This document shows, in pieces, positions 17,366-26,983 of a stretch of DNA of 41,493 nucleotides. The stretch covers positions 1 through 41,493 of the forward strand of contig DKDL01000014.1 in assembly GCA_002449335.1 (NCBI GenBank). The letters run 5' to 3'. The position numbers and the translations under genes are program-made. Position 1 is the first letter of the stretch, and each line of letters starts with the position of its first letter. This DNA comes from Succinatimonas sp. UBA6849 (lineage in GTDB: Bacteria; Pseudomonadota; Gammaproteobacteria; Enterobacterales; Succinivibrionaceae). The notes under the pieces were generated by a model. It was not told the origin of the DNA. It saw only the letters and a program-made list of their open reading frames with translations, and ran no database searches.

Positions 17366-18703
17366 TTATTCTTGAAGCTTAGCTACTAAATCTACAAAGA
17401 CCTGACCACGATGCTCAAAGCCTTTGAACTGATCAAATGAAGCACATGCAGGAGATAACAGCACAGCCTGACCTTCTTTAGCTACTTTGTATGCTTCATT
17501 AAGTCCCTGCTCCATAGTCTCAACATTAAAGCAGTACTTATCAGATAAGTCCAAAAGCTTCTGCTTATCCTTACCAAAGCAGTAGACAGCTCTTACCTCA
17601 TGACCTAAATATCTCTTTAGCGGAGTAAAGTCCTGACCTTTACCTAAGCCACCTGCCAAAAGGATAATGCCGTTCTTGTGCAATCCTTTAAGACCTGAGA
17701 TAGCTGCCTCGGTTGAAGCTACATTAGTTGCCTTAGAATCGTTGTAGTAAGATACACCTTTAATCTTTTTAACTAGCTGACAGCGATGTGGCAGGCCAGA
17801 GAAATTACGCAGAGCAGTTACCTGTGCATCACGAGAAATACCTACAGCATCAGCTAAAGCCATACATGCTAAAGCATTTAAGTGATTGTGCTCACCGTAG
17901 ATACGCATTTCGTTGACGTTCAGTACTTTCTTACCTTCAACAGCTAAATAGGTGTCGTCACCTTCTGTAATCAGACCGTATTCTTTGTTATCTAAACCAA
18001 AGCTTACAATCTCATGATTCTTTAAATCAGACTCTACAGGATAGGTTCTCTTATCATCACGGTTTACAACTACGGTCTTTGCATGTGCAAAAATTCTGCG
18101 TTTAGCCTGTGCGTACTCTTCAATAGAACCATGGTATCTGTCCAAATGATCCTCAGATACATTTAGAATGGTGGCAGCATCAAGCTTTAAAGAGCGTGTT
18201 GTTTCAAGTTCGAAGCTTGATAACTCTAAAACATAGAGCTCAACATCGTCAGATAAGATATCAAATACAGGCACACCAAAGTTAGCACCAACAGCTACCT
18301 TGATATGAGCCACATCGGCCATATAACCTGTAAGAGAGGTTACAGTTGATTTACCATTTGAACCTGTAATACCGATAACAGGAGCTTTTGCCTCACGAGC
18401 AAACAGCTCAATATCGCCTACAATCTCAACACCTGAAGCTGCTACCTCTTCAATTACCTCATTATAAATGCTGATACCTGGGCTTATAACCACCATATCA
18501 AACTGCTTTAATTCTTCAGCATTTAGAGGTCCTAAACGCAGATCAACTCCTACAGGTAGGTCACCTACATGAGGAGGATTCATTCTGGTGTCGTATAAAG
18601 AGAACTTCTTTAAATTGTGTTTTAACAGGTATCCAATAACAGAGATATTAGATACACCCAAACCAATTACGGCGACTTTTTTGTTATCTAGCTGTGAATT
18701 CAT
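17366..18703 (-). CDS. murD: UDP-MurNAc-L-alanine--D-glutamate ligase
   Basis: Adds D-Glu to UDP-MurNAc-L-Ala in the cytoplasm. The 445-residue product has an N-terminal Rossmann domain (GLGVSN near 14-19), the Mur P-loop GSNGKST at 114-120, the HLDRYH motif and the C-terminal YYNDSKATN motif typical of MurD. It begins 10 bases after mraY, in the normal dcw order. Confidence 0.97.
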   Translation of the reverse strand: MNSQLDNKKVAVIGLGVSNISVIGYLLKHNLKKFSLYDTRMNPPHVGDLPVGVDLRLGPLNAEELKQFDMVVISPGISIYNEVIEEVAASGVEIVGDIELFAREAKAPVIGITGSNGKSTVTSLTGYMADVAHIKVAVGANFGVPVFDILSDDVELYVLELSSFELETTRSLKLDAATILNVSEDHLDRYHGSIEEYAQAKRRIFAHAKTVVVNRDDKRTYPVESDLKNHEIVSFGLDNKEYGLITEGDDTYLAVEGKKVLNVNEMRIYGEHNHLNALACMALADAVGISRDAQVTALRNFSGLPHRCQLVKKIKGVSYYNDSKATNVASTEAAISGLKGLHKNGIILLAGGLGKGQDFTPLKRYLGHEVRAVYCFGKDKQKLLDLSDKYCFNVETMEQGLNEAYKVAKEGQAVLLSPACASFDQFKGFEHRGQVFVDLVAKLQE

Positions 18704-18713
18704 TTTTTAATCC

Positions 18714-19796
18714 TTAGCGGATCTTTAAAGTAATAAGACCAATTAGAACTAATACTAAAGTAATGATCCAGAAACGGGCCATTACTCGAGGCTCAGGCCA
18801 GCCACCTTTCTCAAAGTGATGGTGAATTGGAGCCATTCTAAAGATTCTGCGTCCGGTCCACTTGTATGAACCTACCTGTAAGATCACACTTACAGTCTCT
18901 AATACGAAGATACCGCCCATAATGAACAGTAATACTTCTTCACGAATTAAGATGGCAATCATACCTAAAACAGCACCTAAAGACAGGGAACCTACATCGC
19001 CCATGAATACCTGTGCTGGGTATGAGTTAAACCATAAGAAGCCTAAACCTGCACCTACTATTGCAGTACATGCAATGGTAATTTCAGCTGCTCTTGGAAC
19101 ATAAGGAATATACAGGTATGAAGCAAAGTTAACATTTGAGGTTGCCCATGCCACAATACCTAGACCAGCAGCTACCGTGATAGTAGTGATAATAGCTAAA
19201 CCGTCTAAACCATCAGTTAAGTTAACTGCATTTGAAGAGCCTGTTAATACAAAATAAGCTAATGGAATAATCAGAAAACCAATATCTGGCATGAAATCTT
19301 TAAAGAAAGGAACTACAAAAGTAGTCTCTGATGGAAGCTTTGCTGAACCGTAGATAAGGCATGCTAAAACGATAGCGCAAGCTGACTGCCAGAAATATTT
19401 GTATTTTGCTCTTAAACCTTTTGGATCATGACGAACTACTTTTAAAAAGTCATCTGAAAAGCCGATGGCAGCATAGCAGATTAAAGTTGCCAAGGTATAC
19501 CAGACATAAACATTTGAAAGGTTACACCACAGGAGCATTGAAACAGCAATAGCACTTACAATCAGTACACCGCCCATGGTAGGAGTACCAGTCTTCTTTA
19601 AATGAGTCTGTGGACCATCGTCACGAACTACCTGTCCAAAGTGCAACATTTGCAGTTTTCTAATCACATATGGACCAAAAAACAGAGAAATTGCTAAAGC
19701 TGTAAATAAAGACATTACAGCTCTGAAGGTCAGGTAACTTACAACTCTTAGTGATGGAATATACTGACTTAAATAATCTGATAAATAAACTATCAT
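18714..19796 (-). CDS. mraY: Phospho-MurNAc-pentapeptide transferase MraY
   Basis: Integral inner-membrane enzyme joining phospho-MurNAc-pentapeptide to undecaprenyl phosphate to make lipid I. The 360-residue protein has about ten membrane segments and the catalytic residues Asp115-Asp116, the NLTDGLDG motif (192-199) and Asp267 in FMGDVGS, all at E. coli positions, plus the C-terminal HHHFEKGG motif. Its ATG overlaps the murF stop as ATGA, so translation is coupled. Confidence 0.97.
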   Translation of the reverse strand: MIVYLSDYLSQYIPSLRVVSYLTFRAVMSLFTALAISLFFGPYVIRKLQMLHFGQVVRDDGPQTHLKKTGTPTMGGVLIVSAIAVSMLLWCNLSNVYVWYTLATLICYAAIGFSDDFLKVVRHDPKGLRAKYKYFWQSACAIVLACLIYGSAKLPSETTFVVPFFKDFMPDIGFLIIPLAYFVLTGSSNAVNLTDGLDGLAIITTITVAAGLGIVAWATSNVNFASYLYIPYVPRAAEITIACTAIVGAGLGFLWFNSYPAQVFMGDVGSLSLGAVLGMIAILIREEVLLFIMGGIFVLETVSVILQVGSYKWTGRRIFRMAPIHHHFEKGGWPEPRVMARFWIITLVLVLIGLITLKIR

Positions 19797-21172
19797 AACT
19801 GCTCTCCTAGAGCGATGAGTTCTTTGCTTATTGTATCCATATGCATAGAGTGTGAGCCCTTGACTAAAAAGCTTACATAAGGATATTTATCTAATAAATC
19901 GCGTGCATATTGTACGAGATCTGAATGACAATTAAAATGCTTACCATGAACTCCTGCGCATCTGCTGGTATTTTCACTCAATGGACCTACACACAAGGTT
20001 TCATCTACTTTTGTTGCAGCATGTGCTCCTAACTTTTCATGCAACTCTACTGCTGCATTACCAAGTTCGCCCATGTCTCCGAAAATGAAAACTCTATGAC
20101 CTTTGTATAAAGACAGAGTATCAACAGCTGACATACAGGCATTGAAACTTGCGTTATAAGCATCATCAATGACTGTCATCTTTTTAAACTCATGAGCACA
20201 CAGACGTCCCTGCATTGAGGATACAGATTCTAAGCCTGCCTTTAAAGCAGCCTCTGATGCTCCAGTCATTAAAGCTAAAGTAGTAGCTGCAGCTGCATTT
20301 GATGCATTGTGAGCTCCTAGAACATTCATTTTGATCTTGTAGTCATTAAGTGGTGATCTTAAATCAAACTCAATGCCTGATAGACTCTCTTTTACATTTG
20401 AGTACTGCACAAAATCAAAATCATGAGTACCAAAAGATACTAATGAACCTTTTCTAAAAGCTGAAGCATACTCACTCTTCCAGCGTTCAAAGTACTTTGA
20501 GTCAGAAGGAACCGCAGCTCTGCCTCCACGTGAGAGCACGTCATCTATGATCTGTGACTTTCCACGGTAAACACCGTCATAAGAGCCAAATCCTTCTAGG
20601 TGTGCACCACCTACATTGTTAATAATTGCTGTATTGGCTTTTACAAATTCGCAGGTATGCGCAATATCAAACAAGTGACTTGCGCCTTGCTCAATTACTG
20701 CATATTTAGTATCTTTTGTTAATGACAATAAAGTTAAAGGTACACCAACATCGTTATTGAAATTACCCTGTGTGCACATGCAGTTTCCACAGATAGACAA
20801 GATGGCATGAGTTAATTCTTTGACAGTGGTCTTACCGCATGAACCGGTTAAAGAAGCAATCTTAGCTTTACTCTTACGCCTTACCAGATAACCGCAATAG
20901 CCTAAAGCTTTTAAAGTATCATCACATAAAACTACGCTTACTCTGTTTGTAATACTCTCAGGTAAGACTTTGGATGACACAACAGCAACTGCTCCCCCTT
21001 CAATGGCCTTTTCAATATAGTCATGACCATCGAACTTCTCGCCTTTTAGAGCTACGAATAAAGCGTTTTTACACTTTCTTGAATCGGTGCTTACAGCATC
21101 GATAACTAAATCCTGTCCCTTTAGGATGTAATTTCCAAAGGTTGCAAGTTCACCTAAACTAAAGCTAATCAC
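19793..21172 (-). CDS. murF: UDP-MurNAc-tripeptide--D-alanyl-D-alanine ligase
   Basis: Adds D-Ala-D-Ala to UDP-MurNAc-tripeptide. The 459-residue protein has an N-terminal UDP-binding domain (STDSRK, ALKGEKFDGHDY), the Mur P-loop GSCGKTT at 110-116 and the C-terminal motif DDAYNASF. The start lies within the murE end (8-base overlap) and the stop overlaps mraY by 4 bases. Its dipeptide substrate needs a Ddl ligase, and no ddl gene is present in this cluster. Confidence 0.97.
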   Translation of the reverse strand: MISFSLGELATFGNYILKGQDLVIDAVSTDSRKCKNALFVALKGEKFDGHDYIEKAIEGGAVAVVSSKVLPESITNRVSVVLCDDTLKALGYCGYLVRRKSKAKIASLTGSCGKTTVKELTHAILSICGNCMCTQGNFNNDVGVPLTLLSLTKDTKYAVIEQGASHLFDIAHTCEFVKANTAIINNVGGAHLEGFGSYDGVYRGKSQIIDDVLSRGGRAAVPSDSKYFERWKSEYASAFRKGSLVSFGTHDFDFVQYSNVKESLSGIEFDLRSPLNDYKIKMNVLGAHNASNAAAATTLALMTGASEAALKAGLESVSSMQGRLCAHEFKKMTVIDDAYNASFNACMSAVDTLSLYKGHRVFIFGDMGELGNAAVELHEKLGAHAATKVDETLCVGPLSENTSRCAGVHGKHFNCHSDLVQYARDLLDKYPYVSFLVKGSHSMHMDTISKELIALGEQL

Positions 21173-22667
21173 ATTTAACTCCTAAAAGTTCACAGGCAAT
21201 TTCTCTATCTGAAAAATGGATGGTTTTGTCTTTAAAGATCTGATAATCCTCATGACCTTTACCTGCAATCACAATACAGTCTTTAGGACCTGCTTTTTCA
21301 AAGGCATATTCAATTGCTTTACGTCTGTCTGCAATGAGTACGACATTATTAGCCTCACCAACACCTGAAGCCATATCTCGTAAAATTGCCTCAGGATCTT
21401 CAGTACGAGGGTTATCTGAGGTTAAGACTGCAGTATCAGAAAATACTGAAGCTTTAATTGCCATGATAGGTCTCTTACCCTTATCTCTGTCACCGCCACA
21501 GCCAATGATGCAGAAAATCTTACCATCAGGATGGTGTTCTCTTACACCACGCAGTACCTGCTCTACACCATCTGGAGTATGAGCATAGTCAACTACAATA
21601 TGAGGTTTGCCTTCTGCTCTGAAGCATTCCATACGACCTTTAATTGGTTTTAACTTTGAAGCACCGCGTAAGAGTTTGTCAAAGTCATAGCCCATTGCTA
21701 AAAGTACAGTTAGAGCACAGGCAAAGTTCTCTACATTAAAACCACCTAACAGACCAATTTCGCATTTGCCAGAACCAAAGGTTGATTCAATTTCAAGAGC
21801 AATACCATGAGGCTTATAGGTTACAGACTTAATCCATACATACTGAGAGTAGATAAGTGATGAGACTGAGCCCATAAAATCACTCTTACATGAGTAGGCT
21901 ACACACTTGCCGAAGGTATCAGCATATTTACAGCCCTGCTCATTATCTACGTTAATAACCAGTCTCTCTTTTGGAACACGCCTTAAGAAGTCCTCTTTTG
22001 CTTTAGCGTAGTTCTCCATGGTCTTGTGATAATCAAGGTGGTCACGAGTTAAATTAGTAAAACCGCCTGCGATAAAGGTACAGCCATCAATTCGACCTTC
22101 ACAAACACCAATTGAGGAGACTTCTAATGCTGCAAAGCGAGCGCCTTCATTTACCATTTCATTTAAAGCCTGCTGCAGTCTTACAGCATCTAAGGTAGTG
22201 TTAGAGCTTTTCTTTAGATTTGGTAAAAAACCATAACCTAAGGTACCAAAGACAGCGCATTTTGTTGAAAAGGTATTAGATAACCACTGAGCGATAAGCT
22301 GAGTGATAGTACTCTTACCATTAGTACCGGTAATACCGATAAGACCTAATCTTTTTGATGGTTCGTCATAGAAGAAAGAGCTAAACTCACCTAAACTTTT
22401 CTTTGAAGACAACTTAATAAAAGGAACTGGTACTTCTTTTAAGAGCTCCTCAGATGGAGTATTCCCCTCTTCAAAGAGGACTGCAACAGCTCCTAATTCA
22501 TAAGCCTTTTTAGCATAATCAAGACCATTGACCTTAGTGCCTTTTAAAGCTACAAAAAGTGCACCAGGTTTTACCTGACGAGAATCAACTTCAAGTGAAG
22601 TACATTCAATGTCCGGAGCTTTTCTTTTAATTCCTAAGTACTGGAAGATTTCTTTTAACTTTTTCAT
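21165..22667 (-). CDS. murE: UDP-MurNAc-dipeptide--meso-diaminopimelate ligase
   Basis: Adds the third residue of the stem peptide. The 500-residue product has the Mur P-loop GTNGKST at 114-120, the N-terminal VDSRQVKPGALFVALKG segment, and the DNPR motif (within LTSDNPRTEDP) that recognises meso-diaminopimelate, so the wall should be of the usual Gram-negative type. It begins 79 bases after ftsI, one of the few real gaps in the cluster; no terminator is seen there. Confidence 0.97.
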   Translation of the reverse strand: MKKLKEIFQYLGIKRKAPDIECTSLEVDSRQVKPGALFVALKGTKVNGLDYAKKAYELGAVAVLFEEGNTPSEELLKEVPVPFIKLSSKKSLGEFSSFFYDEPSKRLGLIGITGTNGKSTITQLIAQWLSNTFSTKCAVFGTLGYGFLPNLKKSSNTTLDAVRLQQALNEMVNEGARFAALEVSSIGVCEGRIDGCTFIAGGFTNLTRDHLDYHKTMENYAKAKEDFLRRVPKERLVINVDNEQGCKYADTFGKCVAYSCKSDFMGSVSSLIYSQYVWIKSVTYKPHGIALEIESTFGSGKCEIGLLGGFNVENFACALTVLLAMGYDFDKLLRGASKLKPIKGRMECFRAEGKPHIVVDYAHTPDGVEQVLRGVREHHPDGKIFCIIGCGGDRDKGKRPIMAIKASVFSDTAVLTSDNPRTEDPEAILRDMASGVGEANNVVLIADRRKAIEYAFEKAGPKDCIVIAGKGHEDYQIFKDKTIHFSDREIACELLGVKCD

Positions 22668-22746
22668 CTTTACCTTCAGCTCTTTTATGTATAAAACTAT
22701 TTAGCCTACTTTAAGTTGAAAGGTGAATTACATCTTAAAGTAAGTC

Positions 22747-24456
22747 CTAATTCTTTTCGTTCTTCTCTCTATCAGGTTTGATGTTATATAGCTGTAAAGC
22801 CTTTGACATCACTGCTCTAAATACAGGTCCTGATACCACACCACCGTAGAACTTACCAGCTTTTGGAGCACTAATTACGACCACAAGTGCAAAGCGTGGA
22901 TTAGAAATAGGAGCAAAACCTGCGAAAGTTGACATGTAGTATTTACCGTAACCACCAACCGATGCAATCTTAGCTGTACCGGTCTTACCTGCTACACGAT
23001 ATCTGTCAATTGCAGCTTTGCCACCGGTACCTTCTGCAACTACAGTCTCAAGCGCTCTTTGCATATTGGCAACCTGATTTGGCTGAGCCACAATAGTACC
23101 CTTTGGAGGATTTTTTAATCTTAGAATTGAGACAGGATTTTTTAGACCACCATTTGCTAAAGTAGCATAGGCCTGAGTTAACTGCAGATTAGTTACAGCC
23201 ACACCGTAACCGAAACCTAAAGTCGCCTTATCAATTTCAGACCAGAACTTTCTGTTCTCGTTAAGTCTGCCTGAATTCTCACCTACAAGACCAGAATCTG
23301 TTTTAGAACCAAAACCAAATCTGGTTAAAACCTGCATGATCTTTTGAGGACCTACTCTCATAGATATTCTTGCCATACCAGTATTTGAAGAATACTGAAT
23401 AATGTCTGCTAGTGTGCCCTGAGCCATCGCATGAGAGTCACGTACCATCTTGCCATCTACAATAAATGGTCTGGTGTCAAACACTTCAGACCAGTTAGTA
23501 GCTTTAGCTTCTAAGGCTGCTAATGCCACAATAGGCTTTAGAGTAGAACCTGGCTCAAAGATATCTGTTACTACTCTGTTTTTAGCATTAGTACTATCAA
23601 AGTGTTTTCTATCATTTGGATCAAATGAAGGAGCATTAGCTAGAGCTAAAATTTCACCTGTTTTAACATCAATTAAAGTTGCTGTACCACTGTCAGCCTC
23701 ATTCTCCTCAACTGCCTGTTTTAACATGGCATGAGCATACTCTTGCAGGCGGTTATCCACACTCAGCATTAAGTTGCCACCAAGACTTCCCTTTTTGACT
23801 GTACCTAGATTTTCTACAATGTGGTTATAACGATCTTTTTTAGCTAACTGTGTTGAAGAAGTTGAGGTCAGGTATGAGTTAAAACTCTGCTCTACACCAT
23901 AGACACCGACACCATCACCATTTAAAAGACCAACTAAGTTGGCGTTAATCTCACCTGTAGGATAGTGACGTCTATAGGAGTCGTTAAGAATAATACCTGT
24001 CTTGGAGATCTTTCTTACTTCTTTAGCCTTATCCATCTCTAAATAGTGCTTTAAATGCACATAACGGCGTGTAGGATCTTTGGTCTTTTTGTAGAGTTCA
24101 TTAACATCAATTTCTAGAATTGCTGCTAACTTTTTCATCTTAGAAGGATCGTCATAAACTCCTTCTTCGTGTAAGAATTTAGGATCAGCTTCTACTGATT
24201 TTACTGGTACAGAAATAGCTAAGATTTTGCCATTTCTATCGGTGATTAGACCTCTTGGAGGCTCATAATGATAATTTCTGACTACGCGAGCATTACCTTC
24301 GCGGATAAGATTTTCAGGATAAAGAATCTGTATCCAGAACAATCTGGCAAGGATATATATGAAAAGACAGCCTACAGAAAACCATACGATGGCTATTCTG
24401 GTTGTTGATACTTGTAGGCGACTATAATTTCCATCGTTAACTTGTTTTAAAGCCAT
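22747..24456 (-). CDS. ftsI: Septal peptidoglycan transpeptidase FtsI (PBP3)
   Basis: Class B penicillin-binding protein that crosslinks septal peptidoglycan together with FtsW. The 569-residue protein has a short cytoplasmic tail, one membrane anchor (about 21-43), a pedestal domain with RGLITDRNG, and a transpeptidase domain whose active-site motifs are STLK (Ser304, Lys307), SSN (356-358) and KTG (491-493), close to Ser307 of E. coli PBP3. The ATG follows the ftsL stop codon directly (TAA ATG), implying coupling. Confidence 0.97.
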   Translation of the reverse strand: MALKQVNDGNYSRLQVSTTRIAIVWFSVGCLFIYILARLFWIQILYPENLIREGNARVVRNYHYEPPRGLITDRNGKILAISVPVKSVEADPKFLHEEGVYDDPSKMKKLAAILEIDVNELYKKTKDPTRRYVHLKHYLEMDKAKEVRKISKTGIILNDSYRRHYPTGEINANLVGLLNGDGVGVYGVEQSFNSYLTSTSSTQLAKKDRYNHIVENLGTVKKGSLGGNLMLSVDNRLQEYAHAMLKQAVEENEADSGTATLIDVKTGEILALANAPSFDPNDRKHFDSTNAKNRVVTDIFEPGSTLKPIVALAALEAKATNWSEVFDTRPFIVDGKMVRDSHAMAQGTLADIIQYSSNTGMARISMRVGPQKIMQVLTRFGFGSKTDSGLVGENSGRLNENRKFWSEIDKATLGFGYGVAVTNLQLTQAYATLANGGLKNPVSILRLKNPPKGTIVAQPNQVANMQRALETVVAEGTGGKAAIDRYRVAGKTGTAKIASVGGYGKYYMSTFAGFAPISNPRFALVVVISAPKAGKFYGGVVSGPVFRAVMSKALQLYNIKPDREKNEKN

Positions 24457-25017
24457 TTATCTCAAATCGATTACAACTTCATCTTCAGTTTTAGGCTGCA
24501 CCATACCGAGCTTTTCGTCAGCATTCTTACGGATCACAGAGTACTCTGTTAAGGCTTCTCTATCTGATAGAAGAGTCAACCATTCCTTATGCAGAAGCTC
24601 GTTATGTCTTAAAACCTCATTATACTGTATTGTCATATCGCGGGTCATCTGGACTTGATGAACCTTTAATACGGCTAAAGTTGTAACGACAAGGATCAAA
24701 ACATAAGTCAAAAGATTTGAGAATATGTCATTTAAAATAGTAGGAACTAAGGCCTTTTTCTGTTTTTTATAACCTTCAAAAAGGCTTAATGATGGTACAG
24801 CTAACTGAGCTGAATCATCACTTAGTAAATCTGTTGGTGCCTGAATTCTAATGATATGTTCATGGGTTACTTGAGTAGTAACACTAGGAACAACCTTTTG
24901 CACAGGTTTTGCCTGTGGATTAGGTCTGTCACCAAACTGAGGTTCTCTCTTTTCGATTTGAGGAGCCTCAGCAGGAAAATTCTCTTCTAGCTTTCTTACT
25001 GCATTTGACTGTTGCAT
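24457..25017 (-). CDS. ftsL: Cell division protein FtsL with long N-terminal extension
   Basis: Bitopic protein of the FtsQLB complex. The 186-residue product has one membrane segment (about 105-122) followed by a short periplasmic coiled coil (NEVLRHNELLHKEWLTL) and the C-terminal EKLGM region seen in FtsL. About 100 residues precede the membrane segment, against some 35 in E. coli; the extension is hydrophilic and rich in Pro, Gln and Val. Identification rests on the position between rsmH and ftsI plus the coiled-coil pattern. Both ends abut neighbouring genes without a gap (rsmH TAA then ATG, and TAA then ftsI ATG). Confidence 0.88.
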   Translation of the reverse strand: MQQSNAVRKLEENFPAEAPQIEKREPQFGDRPNPQAKPVQKVVPSVTTQVTHEHIIRIQAPTDLLSDDSAQLAVPSLSLFEGYKKQKKALVPTILNDIFSNLLTYVLILVVTTLAVLKVHQVQMTRDMTIQYNEVLRHNELLHKEWLTLLSDREALTEYSVIRKNADEKLGMVQPKTEDEVVIDLR

Positions 25018-25968
25018 TTAGGGTAGCCTCTTAAGCCTCTTGCAGATCCTGAGTGTGGCACTTCTAGATCTTACGTTGGCTGCTATTTCTTCAGGAGTTG
25101 CCTTAATAGCACCTCCTACAGGCTCCACTTTTGCTGTAGCAAGTCTCATTTTTTCGGCTTCTTCAAAAGTAATTGGAAGACCGTTAGGGATCTTTTGTCC
25201 CTGAGACTTATCTTTTATAAATGTTTTTACTATTCTGTCTTCTAAAGAGTGGAAAGAGATGACACACAGACGACCATCGTCTGCTAAGACATCAATACTG
25301 CTCTCTAGAGCTTTTTTTAATTCATCAAGCTCGCCGTTTACAGCAATTCTCAAGGCTTGGAAACAGCGTGTAGCTTTGTGTTTAGGAGTAGGCTTACCGC
25401 CAATTACTCTTTTTATAAATTCTGATAACTGTAGTGTAGTTTCAAAAGGAGTCTTCTCGCGCTCTCTTACGATGGCTGAAGCTACCTTTGAAGCAAAATT
25501 CTCTTCACCATATACCTTAAAGATATAGGCAAGATCCTGTTTTGAATAGGTATTAACTATGGTCTTAGCATCTAGTTTGGCACTCTGATCCATACGCATA
25601 TCAAGAGGACCATCTTTTTCAAAAGAAAAACCACGAGTAGGATCATCAATCTGAGGTGAGGAAACACCAATATCCATAAGGATACCGTCTACCTTACCTT
25701 CAATACCTAAACTCTCACAAACTTCTTTTAGATTTGAAAAAGCACTGTGTGTAATTTTAAATCTTGGATCAGTAATGCTTTTAGCTGCTTCTACTGCAGT
25801 CAAATCTCTATCAAGACCATATAATCTGCCATTTGGACCTAATCTTTCTAGGATTTTTCTTGAATGACCGCCGCGACCAAATGTGGCATCAACATAAACT
25901 CCATCTTCCTTGATATTCATACCTTCAAGGACTTCGTTTAACAGTACAGGAATATGTGAAAATGCCAT
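25018..25968 (-). CDS. rsmH: 16S rRNA (cytosine-1402-N4)-methyltransferase RsmH
   Basis: SAM-dependent enzyme that N4-methylates C1402 in the P-site decoding region of 16S rRNA; RsmI, encoded at 27430-28272, adds the 2'-O-methyl on the same nucleotide. The 316-residue protein has HIPVLLNEVLEG at the start, the SAM motif DATFGRGGHS (28-37), the DIGVSSPQID motif, and the C-terminal VISFHSLEDRIVK motif. It begins 26 bases after mraZ and abuts ftsL. Confidence 0.97.
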   Translation of the reverse strand: MAFSHIPVLLNEVLEGMNIKEDGVYVDATFGRGGHSRKILERLGPNGRLYGLDRDLTAVEAAKSITDPRFKITHSAFSNLKEVCESLGIEGKVDGILMDIGVSSPQIDDPTRGFSFEKDGPLDMRMDQSAKLDAKTIVNTYSKQDLAYIFKVYGEENFASKVASAIVREREKTPFETTLQLSEFIKRVIGGKPTPKHKATRCFQALRIAVNGELDELKKALESSIDVLADDGRLCVISFHSLEDRIVKTFIKDKSQGQKIPNGLPITFEEAEKMRLATAKVEPVGGAIKATPEEIAANVRSRSATLRICKRLKRLP

Positions 25969-25994
25969 GATTAAATTCTTATTATTCTAAATAT

Positions 25995-26477
25995 TTATAG
26001 TTTTAAATTAGCAAGCACGCTATGTGATGCAAGATCTTTTGCTGCCTGCTGTAATAAATCGTCATCAGCCTTGCGCTGAAGAGCAAAGTTCTCTTCAGAC
26101 CAAAGCTCAAATTTGTTGTTAAAGCCGATAAGATAAGCTTTCTTACTGATCTCACTTACCTGTCTTAACTCTGGTGGTAATAAAATTCGACCCTGGGCAT
26201 CTAACTGACAAAAAACTGCACTGCCTAAAACAATACGCTGAATGGTACGACACAGTGGATCAGTCATAGTAGGAAGTGAGCCTAAAGTTGAGACTACGTT
26301 ATCCCATTCACTACTTGGGTATAACCATAAACATTTGTCAAACAAAGAGCGGGTGACTACGCACTGACCATCTCCATCATCTGCAAATATCTCTCTGTAG
26401 CGTGCAGGCACGGACAGTCGCCCTTTTGAATCAAGGGAAACTTCACTTGTTCCACTTAAAAGCAAACCGTCAAACAT
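25995..26477 (-). CDS. mraZ: Transcriptional regulator MraZ
   Basis: First gene of the dcw cluster; a ring-forming DNA-binding protein that in E. coli represses its own promoter. The 160-residue product has the two SpoVT/AbrB-like repeats with the signature DxxGR: DSKGRLSVPARYR near 17-29 and DAQGRILLPPELR near 94-106. Three TGG-type boxes at 10-base phase sit just downstream of the predicted -10, which fits autoregulation. Usual length is about 150. Confidence 0.95.
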   Translation of the reverse strand: MFDGLLLSGTSEVSLDSKGRLSVPARYREIFADDGDGQCVVTRSLFDKCLWLYPSSEWDNVVSTLGSLPTMTDPLCRTIQRIVLGSAVFCQLDAQGRILLPPELRQVSEISKKAYLIGFNNKFELWSEENFALQRKADDDLLQQAAKDLASHSVLANLKL

Positions 26478-26541
26478 AATAAAATTAAGCCTAAATCACA
26501 CTACCTTTAAAGTCGTTTGTGAGAAAGATTAATTACACTTT

Positions 26542-26578
26542 CACCACAATTTACCACTTTTACCCATTTAGTTTACCA
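26542..26578 (-). promoter_or_regulatory. MraZ operator: phased TGGNN boxes
   Basis: On the minus strand TGGGT (26566-26562), TGGTA (26556-26552) and TGGTG (26546-26542) recur every 10 bases, with 5-base spacers. A further TGGTA (26578-26574) is out of phase by 2 and touches the -10. E. coli MraZ binds TGGGN direct repeats with 5-base spacers, so this is the likely autoregulatory site. Confidence 0.75.
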
Positions 26579-26597
26579 AATCATAGGAGAATTTCAA
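26570..26597 (-). promoter_or_regulatory. dcw (mraZ) promoter
   Basis: Minus strand TTGAAA (26592-26597), 16 bases, TAAACT (26570-26575): -35 5 of 6, -10 4 of 6. The predicted start, near 26563, lies inside the MraZ boxes, which explains repression by MraZ. Confidence 0.6.
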
Positions 26598-26599
26598 GA

Positions 26600-26983
26600 A
26601 AGTAATCTAGCTTACTTTTATAAATTCGCTTTTATTTCAAGGTGTTATAAAGTGTGCAGAAATGTGGGAGAAAAAAATTAATTTGCCTTTTGTTCATATC
26701 TATCGCTTTATTAATAAAGGCAATTTATTAAACAAAACCTGTCAAAAATGTGCGCAAATTGGGGCCTAAAATTACGTTGTTATAAGGATGTGATCAAATA
26801 CACAATTTGAGGTGCAAAGAAGATATTAATGGAGCATTAATGAGTCTTTGATGAGCGATTAATGGACAAAATTCTCTATAAAAGAAAGGTAAAAAAACAG
26901 AATGCTAAAGCAAGCTAGATTTTAATCTGATTTTGGCAAGCGTTGTTAGTCCTGATGATTGGATTATGGCTTTGAATTTGCCA
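26600..26983. other. Non-coding spacer between dcw promoter and rnpB
   Basis: No supportable gene. It holds an inverted repeat TTGCCTTT / AAAGGCAA (26683-26690 with 26716-26723), followed on the minus strand by AT and a run of seven T: a possible terminator for transcripts coming from rnpB. A second pair, TTTTGGCAA / TTGCCAAAA (about 26932-26940 with 26979-26987), brackets the 3' end of rnpB. ATTAATG occurs three times at 26829-26862. Confidence 0.4.
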
